NCBI GenBank assembly: GCA_024275215.1
Contig: JAJRZO010000323.1
Coordinates: 1 to 10,365 of the forward strand
Direction of reading: 5' to 3'
DNA: 10,365 bases
DNA from: Candidatus Zixiibacteriota bacterium
Lineage (GTDB): Bacteria > Zixibacteria > MSB-5A5 > JAABVY01 > JAHJOQ01
A program made the translations under genes and the position numbers. Position 1 is the first letter of the stretch. Every line of letters starts with the position of its first letter. Below the pieces are notes generated by a model. The model saw only the letters and a list, made by a program, of their open reading frames with translations, had not been told where the DNA came from and ran no database searches. Positions 5,745 through 10,365 of the stretch are shown piece after piece.

Positions 5745-7106
5745 ATGCCGTTTGAGTTTGAAGAAATACTCGAGACGCTGCACATGACCGAGGTCGAGTG
5801 CCTCGATGTGCGAACTGTTACAATTGGTATCTCTCTCAGGAACTGCACACGGGGATCTCTCGACGAAACCTGTGAAGCTATACGGTCCAAGATCATCGAA
5901 AGGTCAGAGAAGCTTGTCGAAACTGTTGATAGAATTAAAGTCGAGTTCGGAATCCCAATTGCTAATAAGCGAATATCTATAACACCTGTTTCTCTTCTCG
6001 GTGGAATATACTCTACTGATGATTTTGTGAAAATTGCTCTCACGCTTGATCGGGTCGCTGCTGATGTTGGCGTTGACTATCTCGCAGGATACTCTGCTCT
6101 TGTTCAGAAAGGGTATGCGGATAACGATCACAGTCTGATTTCATCGATACCTGATGCTATTGGTGCAACGAAACGTGTCTGCTCGTCAGTCAATGTCGCA
6201 TCGACTAAAGCTGGAATCAATATGGATGCTGTCAGAGAGATGGGAGAGGTTGTTTGCAGGACTGCTCAGAATACCGCCGATGAGGGCGGAATCGGCTGTG
6301 CCAAACTCGTAACATTTGCCAATGTCCCCGAAGATAATCCGTTTGTCGCAGGTGCATTTCACGGTGTTTCCGAACCGGAGTGCGTAATCAATGTCGGTAT
6401 CTCAGGCCCGGGTGTTGTATTGCATGCCATCGAACGGTTCCCTGATGCTGACTTCGGTACTCTCGCGGAGGTTATCAAACGGACAGCATTCAAAGTGACC
6501 CGTATGGGCGAAATGGTCGGACGAAAAGTCTCGCACGAACTCGGTGTCGAATTCGGCATTGTCGATCTCTCGCTTGCCCCAACTCCGCAGGCGCGCGATA
6601 GTGTCGCCAGAATACTTGAGGCTATAGGTGTCGAGCGGTGTGGAGCGCATGGTACTACTGCGGCTCTTGCTATCCTGAATGACAATGTCAAGAAAGGCGG
6701 CATGATGGCGTCGTCGTTCGTTGGTGGCATGTCGGGCGCGTTCATACCTGTGTCCGAGGATGCGGGTATGATCGAGGCTGTAAGGACTGGATCTATTACG
6801 CTCGACAAGCTGGAGGCGATGACTTCTGTTTGTTCTGTCGGACTTGATATGGTAGCGGTTCCGGGCGATACCCCACCTGAGACAATCTCTGGTATAATCG
6901 CAGACGAAGCGGCTATCGGTGTGATCAACAACAAGACTACCGCAGTCAGGATAATACCTGTTCCCGGCAAGAAAGTAGGAGAATCTGTTGTTTACGGCGG
7001 CCTGCTCGGTGAAGCGCCGGTCATGGATGTCTCCCGATTCTCATGTGACAGGCTCATTCGCCGTGGCGGGCGGGTCCCGGCCCCGACTCAGGGACTTAAT
7101 AACTAA
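5745..7106 (+). CDS. UPF0210 / DUF711 (PFL-family) protein
   Basis: This 453-residue protein matches the UPF0210/DUF711 family along its whole length, which is normally about 450 residues. Recognisable blocks are ILETLHMTEVECLDVRTVTIGISL (about 8-31, written as seen apart from adjoining residues), GIPIANKRISITPVSLL (69-85), FSALVQKG-like GYSALVQKG (115-123), SSVNVASTKAGINMDAV (147-163), GCAKLVTFANVPEDNPF (184-200), INVGISGPGVV (215-225), CGAHGTTAALAILNDNVKKG (299-318) and GGMSGAFIPVSEDAGM (327-342). The family is cytoplasmic and of unknown biochemical function. In many genomes it follows a small ACT-domain gene (UPF0237), which is absent here. It is divergent from hutU and convergent with the HDOD gene. 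The ATG at 5745 is the first possible start after an in-frame TGA (5727) and keeps the conserved N-terminus. Despite sitting beside hut genes it is not FtcD or HutG. Confidence 0.93.
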   Translation: MPFEFEEILETLHMTEVECLDVRTVTIGISLRNCTRGSLDETCEAIRSKIIERSEKLVETVDRIKVEFGIPIANKRISITPVSLLGGIYSTDDFVKIALTLDRVAADVGVDYLAGYSALVQKGYADNDHSLISSIPDAIGATKRVCSSVNVASTKAGINMDAVREMGEVVCRTAQNTADEGGIGCAKLVTFANVPEDNPFVAGAFHGVSEPECVINVGISGPGVVLHAIERFPDADFGTLAEVIKRTAFKVTRMGEMVGRKVSHELGVEFGIVDLSLAPTPQARDSVARILEAIGVERCGAHGTTAALAILNDNVKKGGMMASSFVGGMSGAFIPVSEDAGMIEAVRTGSITLDKLEAMTSVCSVGLDMVAVPGDTPPETISGIIADEAAIGVINNKTTAVRIIPVPGKKVGESVVYGGLLGEAPVMDVSRFSCDRLIRRGGRVPAPTQGLNN

Positions 7107-7137
7107 GCAATTTTATTCGAAGCAAATCTACTTGCGG

Positions 7138-8034
7138 CTAATCCTCAAACAGGTGTTTTTCTGACTGGTATGCCTGATTGAGATTCTCTATCAGTTTGTC
7201 GATATCATCTTGCTCGAATCCGGCAATTTGAGCGAGCGGCAATGAAGTAAGATTATCAATGTGGCGATCATCGAATCCGCAGTCAATATGTTTTGCCAGT
7301 TGATCACAGAAATTGATGATGAAAGCGATTGGGATTTTCGATGCAGTGAGTTCGTTGAACTCGGCATCTTGAGTCTCGTTTTGGGGATCGTGATGATTTG
7401 AGATAGCCGATGTCAGTGTTGACGGGAAATTCCATTTTTCTAACAGGAGCCTGCCGACCTCGACATGCCCGAAACCGAGTTGTTCATTTTCAACTTCGAG
7501 AAAAGTCAGATTTTCCGTCTCTACCTGTGTGCAAACTGCTTCGTACTGTTCCGAGAGCTTTTGCGAGAGAATGAGCTTGCCAAGATCGTGCATCAATCCA
7601 ACGATGAATGCCTCCTCGACCTGAGGATGCCTGATCTTTTCTGAGACAATACGGCTCGCCATAGCTGTTGCCAGCGAATGCTCCCATAGTTTTTGTTCTA
7701 TGTCACTTTCGCCCTTTTTCTTGAAAAGACTATGGGTCGATGATGCAACAACAAGAGATCTAAGAGTGCTGAATCCGAGAATCAGAATAGCTTCTTTCAG
7801 CGTTCCAACTCCTTTGGGACGCCCATAGAACGATGAGTTCGAGAGCTTCAAAACCTTGGCGGAAAGCGCCTGATCCGCCGAAAGCACTTTGCCCAACTGA
7901 GCCACTTCCGTATCCATGTTACTGGTGAGTCCCATCACTGTTGAGACAATTGCGGGTGAGGCGGGTAATTCACCCATTGTTGAAACTATTTTGGCAGCAA
8001 CCTGATTCGGGTCGATAATCTGTGTATTTTGCAT
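7138..8034 (-). CDS. Stand-alone HDOD-domain protein
   Basis: This 298-residue protein is an HDOD domain with no attached receiver, GGDEF or EAL domain. The opening LPASPAIVSTVMGL, then LGKVLSADQALSAKVLKLSNSSFYG and LKEAILILGFSTLR, is the typical HDOD helical repeat. The HD part keeps WEHS, the pair MHDLGKLIL, GFGHVEVGRLLLEKW and NHHDP, so the metal-site histidines and aspartate appear intact, which is not so in many HDOD proteins. Such proteins usually act as scaffolds in signalling, motility or cyclic-dinucleotide pathways. ATG 8034 is preferred over an upstream TTG at 8046 because GGAG lies 6 nt before it. It is convergent with the UPF0210 gene (31-bp gap, no clear terminator) and divergent from the dockerin-protein gene. 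Its ligand and partners cannot be inferred. Confidence 0.93.
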   Translation of the reverse strand: MQNTQIIDPNQVAAKIVSTMGELPASPAIVSTVMGLTSNMDTEVAQLGKVLSADQALSAKVLKLSNSSFYGRPKGVGTLKEAILILGFSTLRSLVVASSTHSLFKKKGESDIEQKLWEHSLATAMASRIVSEKIRHPQVEEAFIVGLMHDLGKLILSQKLSEQYEAVCTQVETENLTFLEVENEQLGFGHVEVGRLLLEKWNFPSTLTSAISNHHDPQNETQDAEFNELTASKIPIAFIINFCDQLAKHIDCGFDDRHIDNLTSLPLAQIAGFEQDDIDKLIENLNQAYQSEKHLFED

Positions 8035-8059
8035 TTTCAACTCCAAAGCTTTCTTAATT

Positions 8060-8067
8060 CTATCGGC
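8060..8067 (-). promoter_or_regulatory. Sigma-28-like -10 element upstream of the HDOD gene
   Basis: The minus strand reads GCCGATAG, 7 of 8 matches to the flagellar sigma factor -10 (GCCGATAA), 25 nt upstream of ATG 8034. The matching -35 (TAAA, 15 bp further up) is poor (TCAG), so this is only a weak candidate. TAGAAT overlapping it could serve as a sigma-70 -10, also without a good -35. Confidence 0.2.
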
Positions 8068-8220
8068 AGAAGTTCCAAATCTCTGAATGACAACGCTCTA
8101 AGAGGATTTTGTCTGCTCTGGCAAGCAAATTGACATACCGGGTCGAAAAAAACAATATTGTGCTGAAATTGAACATTTTTCAGGCATAATAAAAGTTGCT
8201 CTAAAAATGCAAATTAACTA

Positions 8221-8249
8221 TTGACAAACTAGTACAATCACCATATATT
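8221..8249 (+). promoter_or_regulatory. Strong sigma-70-type promoter for the dockerin-protein gene
   Basis: A perfect TTGACA (8221-8226) and TATATT (8244-8249) are separated by exactly 17 bp, in an A/T-rich setting. Transcription would start near 8256, giving a leader of about 340 nt before the ATG at 8598. It is the best promoter match in the window. Confidence 0.65.
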
Positions 8250-8400
8250 TCTCACATCTTGAAGGGAAACTTTGGTTACGGCTTATCCTCGAAGCTTATA
8301 CTGACGCGGTTTTTTAGTGGCCTGATTGGCTGCGATGATGTTCTTCAATACGAATGACTTTGTGAAAAGAATCTGAAGTACTAACCCTCTAACCGGGAAA

Positions 8401-8424
8401 CGATAGCAGCGCAACGCTGCGTCG
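8401..8424 (+). other. RNA hairpin in the leader
   Basis: GCAGCG (8406-8411) and CGCTGC (8415-8420) form a perfect six-pair stem with a CAA loop, extended by CGA (8401-8403) and TCG (8422-8424) across a small internal bulge. No U-tract follows, so it is not an intrinsic terminator. It is the most stable structure in the leader. Confidence 0.5.
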
Positions 8425-8482
8425 AGTCTGTCAGAGAGAAAAAACTGCAAAATCTGTTGCAATGCAGCAGAAACTGGTGAGA

Positions 8483-8511
8483 TTGGAACGAGAGCTTGCG
8501 CTAATTATACT
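8483..8511 (+). promoter_or_regulatory. Second candidate promoter nearer the dockerin-protein gene
   Basis: TTGGAA (8483-8488) and TATACT (8506-8511) are 17 bp apart, which would give a leader of about 80 nt. The -10 lies in the direct repeat TAATTATAC. It is weaker than the promoter at 8221 and could act alone or with it. Confidence 0.35.
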
Positions 8512-8584
8512 GTGTAATTATACGATACTTAATGATGAGTAAGCTTATAGTTCGACTGAGCATCATGAGTTTTTCAACCGTTCC

Positions 8585-8593
8585 AAGGAGGAG
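8585..8593 (+). promoter_or_regulatory. Ribosome binding site deciding the start at 8598
   Basis: AAGGAGGAG lies four bases before ATG 8598, a near-perfect anti-Shine-Dalgarno match. The frame is open back to ATG 8532, but that start has no such site and would put 22 extra residues, including PRRS, ahead of the signal peptide. Confidence 0.8.
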
Positions 8594-8597
8594 TCTG

Positions 8598-9716
8598 ATG
8601 GCGATTTCTTTTCACCGATTTGCGGCATTTATAACTATAGTAATGTTGCTTGGAATGTTTGCTTCTTCGGATATATATGCGTCCGATGACGCTTTGAAGC
8701 TTTATGTCAATGTTGGCGATACCACCATATCCAGGGATGCTGATAGCGTTGTGATCTCTGTTTTTATGGAGAACTTTGAGGACTCTATCGGCGGTATGGA
8801 ACTGTGGCTTTATATCAACCAGGATGAAATTCTCAGATTCCGCGCCGACTCCGTCTGGCAGTCTGATACGACTTTCGAGAATTGTACGGATTCAATCTGT
8901 ACAGCATGGATCGGTGATTCATGTATTGCCTGGGAGTACGATCCATCAACCTGCGCTGATACTATTGTTGAGGAAGGCTGGGTTCAGAAGGGAGCGACTG
9001 ATCTTAGCGGCACTATGATTGAGAACTGGGATTTTGTGACATCGAATGTGCTTGATCAAAACAGGCGGTCGCTTAAAATCGTTGGCATCGCGAATCAGTC
9101 TAGTGGTGAGTCGAAAGCCATTCCCCCGAATTCCGGCAATGCGTTGCTTGTAAAGCTTGTGGCTGAAGTCCGTGAGGATCATCTCGATTCGATGGGAATG
9201 GTCCCTGACTCCCTCTGCCCCGATAGTATTGCAGGCGACTTGGGAGTTACCAGTATTCTTGTATGGGACTATGTCTCACGATTCTCTGACCCCAACAATA
9301 GTCTCATTGGCTGGGTTTGGGAGTATTTATGTATAGATTCGGTCTGCATAGACTATGATTCTGTAGGTGATTCCTGCATAACATGGGAGTGTATCGACTG
9401 GGATGAGACAGATTCGTCAGGTCATGTTGACACTAATCAAGTGAAAATGTTTGATGGTCAGGTTTTGCTGGATTGTGCCACATGTGACTGGGTTGGGGGA
9501 GACGCTGATGGGTCAGGCTATATAGATATTGATGATGTGGTCTACATTATCAACTACATTTTTGGAGGAGGTCCCGACCCGATTCCGGATGTTCTGGCGG
9601 GTGATGCTGATTGCACTGGCTATATAGATATTGATGATGTGGTCTATCTCATCAACTATATATTCGGTGGTGGTCCGGCCCCATGTCCATGTGATGAAAT
9701 ACCTGATTTCCCGTAA
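8598..9716 (+). CDS. Secreted cohesin-like/dockerin protein with Cys/Trp inserts
   Basis: This is a 372-residue exported protein. Residues 1-28 form a signal peptide (MAISFHRFAAFITIVMLLGM, then FASSDIYAS). Residues about 34-190 look like a cohesin-type beta-sandwich: KLYVNVGDTTISRDADSVVISVFMEN (34-59, in order), then GGMELWLYINQDEILRF, and later GNALLVKLVAEV. Residues 301-362 are a dockerin of two F-hand calcium loops, GDADGSGYIDIDDVVY and GDADCTGYIDIDDVVY, 34 residues apart, each followed by INYIFGGGP; calcium-ligand positions D302, D304, D310, D313 and D336, D338, D344, D347 are kept. Two Cys/Trp-rich stretches (96-119 and 245-265) share C-x-D-S-[IV]-C...GDSCI-x-WE and probably form disulfides or a metal site. 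In all there are 14 cysteines. No membrane anchor, catalytic domain or T9SS tail is apparent. A possible partner is unknown. The dockerin call is strong, the cohesin-like call moderate. Confidence 0.88.
   Translation: MAISFHRFAAFITIVMLLGMFASSDIYASDDALKLYVNVGDTTISRDADSVVISVFMENFEDSIGGMELWLYINQDEILRFRADSVWQSDTTFENCTDSICTAWIGDSCIAWEYDPSTCADTIVEEGWVQKGATDLSGTMIENWDFVTSNVLDQNRRSLKIVGIANQSSGESKAIPPNSGNALLVKLVAEVREDHLDSMGMVPDSLCPDSIAGDLGVTSILVWDYVSRFSDPNNSLIGWVWEYLCIDSVCIDYDSVGDSCITWECIDWDETDSSGHVDTNQVKMFDGQVLLDCATCDWVGGDADGSGYIDIDDVVYIINYIFGGGPDPIPDVLAGDADCTGYIDIDDVVYLINYIFGGGPAPCPCDEIPDFP
9516..9646 (+). repeat. Tandem dockerin repeat, identical 29-bp core
   Basis: Bases 9516-9544 and 9618-9646 are identical over 29 nt (coding GYIDIDDVV plus two bases of the next codon), with a 102-bp period that equals one 34-residue dockerin repeat. 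Flanking parts of the repeats differ, so the core is either recently duplicated, homogenised by recombination, or tightly constrained. Confidence 0.8.
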
Positions 9717-9741
9717 TCTTTGATAATTCTCTGGTTCGGGA

Positions 9742-9870
9742 ATGAATGCAGAATTAGATGGAAAGAGAATTTTAGTAATGAAAAAAAGTAAGCGGCTACA
9801 AGCCGAAGAAGAAGAAAAGAGAAGGGAGGTTTTGAAAGAAGAAGAGGCGTTTTTTGTTCAAACCGACTAG
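9742..9870 (+). CDS. Possible small charged protein, 42 residues
   Basis: ATG 9742 opens 42 codons ending in TAG at 9868-9870. The product starts MNAELDGKRILVMKKSKRLQ and continues AEEEEKRREVLKEEEAFFVQTD, so it is almost entirely a charged, probably alpha-helical peptide. An internal ATG at 9778 would give 30 residues. GGGA directly abuts the first ATG and the second has only a distant GGAAAG, so ribosome binding is weak for both. The purine-rich run alone would produce an open Lys/Glu/Arg frame by composition, and an open frame also exists on the opposite strand. I do not recognise a family. Low confidence that it is translated. Confidence 0.2.
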   Translation: MNAELDGKRILVMKKSKRLQAEEEEKRREVLKEEEAFFVQTD

Positions 9871-9956
9871 TCAATTGCAACTGAATTGAGCTTGCGAGAT
9901 TCGGTTACAGACCTTGCTCTTGTTGTACGGCCTAATTTGTGTGATGAGTGCAGGAA

Positions 9957-9984
9957 TTGACAAATCATTGAGGGGGACTATTAA
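9957..9984 (+). promoter_or_regulatory. Candidate promoter for the gene at 10048
   Basis: A perfect TTGACA (9957-9962) is followed after 16 bp by TATTAA (9979-9984), which would give a leader of nearly 60 nt. The -35 is excellent and the -10 fair. Confidence 0.45.
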
Positions 9985-9985
9985 C

Positions 9986-10011
9986 GTTAGTTGCTCTCAG
10001 GTGCTAACCTG
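9986..10011 (+). other. Two mutually exclusive small hairpins in a leader
   Basis: GTTAG (9986-9990) can pair with CTAAC (10004-10008), or CAGGT (9998-10002) with ACCTG (10007-10011) around the loop GCTA. The two share bases 10004-10008, so they cannot form together. Stems are only five pairs, so a regulatory switch is speculative. Confidence 0.25.
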
Positions 10012-10047
10012 AAAGACAACATGGAATTCTTAAACTAAAGGAGCACA

Positions 10048-10365
10048 ATGATGAGACGCAGTTTCTTAGTAGTCTTAATGCTTCTTCTTGCTAGTAGCCT
10101 TGCTTTAGGCGCTGACTACATCAGAATCGATACCGATTCAATTGTTAAGGGCACGAATGTGGATCTCAATTTCTATGTGACCCGTGAGTGCCCGAACCCG
10201 TCGTCGGTTCTCGGTACGAGTAACGGTTTTGAGATGACCGCTACGGGTTGTACGTGGACATTTAACTCTTACACTCCGGATCCGACCGCAACTGCTTGGT
10301 TCAATCTGGGTGGATTGCTCTTTACAGACGGTTTGACAGGCACGACCAATTCTGGTGCGTTCCTG
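10048..10365 (+). CDS. Secreted protein, N-terminal part (runs off window)
   Basis: The frame is open from ATG 10048 through the last base, 106 codons, so the gene is cut by the window end. It begins with a clear signal peptide (MMRRSFLVVLMLLLASSLALG, cut near ALG|AD or GA|D). The mature part starts DYIRIDTDSIVKGTNVDLNFYV and is Thr/Gly/Asn-rich with beta-strand character, including two cysteines (RECPNP and ATGCTW). AAAGGAG lies 4 nt before this ATG; a second ATG at 10051 has 7-nt spacing and may be the one used. The opening, a short 'VD.D' strand followed by a 'G..V.L..YV' strand, recalls the start of the cohesin-like protein upstream, so it may be another member of the same class of surface or exported proteins, possibly with a C-terminal dockerin beyond the window. 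Function unknown. Confidence 0.8.
   Translation, partial: MMRRSFLVVLMLLLASSLALGADYIRIDTDSIVKGTNVDLNFYVTRECPNPSSVLGTSNGFEMTATGCTWTFNSYTPDPTATAWFNLGGLLFTDGLTGTTNSGAFL

Larger units (their letters stand above)
8250..8597 (+). other. Long structured 5' leader / gene-free stretch
   Basis: No gene is apparent between 8035 and 8597. If the promoter at 8221 is used, most of this stretch is mRNA leader. It contains several possible helices: CTTCA/TGAAG around 8343-8380, CGA-TA-GCAGCG-CAA-CGCTGC-G-TCG at 8401-8424, CTCT/AGAG enclosing that hairpin, and CTGTTGC-AAT-GCAGCAG at 8454-8470. I do not recognise a known riboswitch; in particular the GACGCAAAGC core of c-di-GMP-I aptamers is absent. Two short ORFs (13 codons from 8335, 26 codons from 8462) have no ribosome binding site. 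TAATTATAC is repeated directly at 8502-8510 and 8515-8523. Confidence 0.45.
9717..10047 (+). other. Gap between two secreted-protein genes
   Basis: This 331-bp stretch holds a possible 42-codon ORF (9742-9870), a strongly purine-rich run (about 9778-9850), a promoter candidate (9957-9984) and alternative small hairpins (9986-10011). CGGCT-ACA-AGCCG (9794-9806) could be the stem of a weak minus-strand terminator, because the minus strand then reads CTTACTTTTTTT. No clear plus-strand terminator for the dockerin-protein gene was seen. Confidence 0.4.

Noticed and set aside
6359..6970. 203-codon open frame antisense to the UPF0210 gene
   Set aside because: Low-complexity Ser/Ile/Pro/Thr translation, fully inside a well-conserved gene on the other strand; a codon-bias shadow.
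5745..7106. Glutamate formimidoyltransferase (FtcD) or another hut enzyme, suggested by the hut neighbourhood
   Set aside because: The sequence blocks match UPF0210/DUF711 from end to end and contain no FtcD or HutG motifs.
8250..8530. Known riboswitch (for example c-di-GMP-I) upstream of the dockerin gene
   Set aside because: The GACGCAAAGC core and the expected tetraloop/receptor layout are absent; only generic hairpins are visible.
8462..8542. 26-codon leader ORF (MQQKLVRLERELALIILCNY...)
   Set aside because: No RBS, its start lies within a hairpin, and no family resemblance.
8532..8597. Upstream start (ATG 8532) for the dockerin protein
   Set aside because: No RBS at 8532, while AAGGAGGAG immediately precedes ATG 8598, which begins a normal signal peptide.
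9656..9880. 74-codon minus-strand frame covering the end of the dockerin gene
   Set aside because: The Phe/Leu/Ser-rich translation is the complement of the purine-rich run; it overlaps real coding sequence and has no RBS.

Overview
The window reads as bacterial chromosome from a Gram-negative, probably uncultured member of the FCB superphylum; candidate phylum Zixibacteria fits best. Three things point there: a PorV/PorQ-type outer-membrane beta-barrel protein next to an LptE-family lipoprotein, a secreted protein ending in a two-repeat dockerin (repeats beginning GDADGSGYIDIDD), and canonical sigma-70-like promoters (TTGACA, 17 bp, TATATT) rather than Bacteroidetes-type promoters. This assignment is inference from protein style, not a database match.

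Left part (1-5591, all genes on the minus strand). Reading from the promoter side, the order is hutU (urocanate hydratase), hutI (imidazolonepropionase), lptE-family lipoprotein, PorV/PorQ-type barrel protein and a small NTF2-like lipoprotein. Spacings are 4 bp, an ATGA overlap, 42 bp and 7 bp, so this looks like one operon joining the middle two steps of histidine breakdown to outer-membrane biogenesis. A divergent cold-shock-domain protein follows and seems to have its own promoter. The last 300 bases (1-302) are non-coding and carry two GC-rich perfect hairpins, one of them with the ATTCCC-N8-GGGAAT form.

The most notable anomaly is at the start of hutU. An ideal ribosome binding site (GCAGGAG, 6 nt spacing) leads to ATG at 5591, but codon 4 is TAA. 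The conserved urocanase N-terminus (RGTEKTCRTWHAEAAM) then continues in the same frame with no ATG, GTG or TTG start until 5498.

Middle part (5592-8046). A UPF0210/DUF711 ('PFL family') protein is transcribed divergently from hut, apparently from a promoter so close that the mRNA may be leaderless. It converges with a stand-alone HDOD-domain protein.

Right part (8047-10365). A strong promoter at 8221-8249 is followed by a leader of about 340 nt with several hairpins, and then by a secreted cohesin-like/dockerin protein that carries two copies of an unusual Cys/Trp motif. After a 330-bp gap holding a possible 42-codon ORF, a second secreted protein begins at 10048 and runs off the window. No rRNA, tRNA, CRISPR array, transposase or phage gene was seen.
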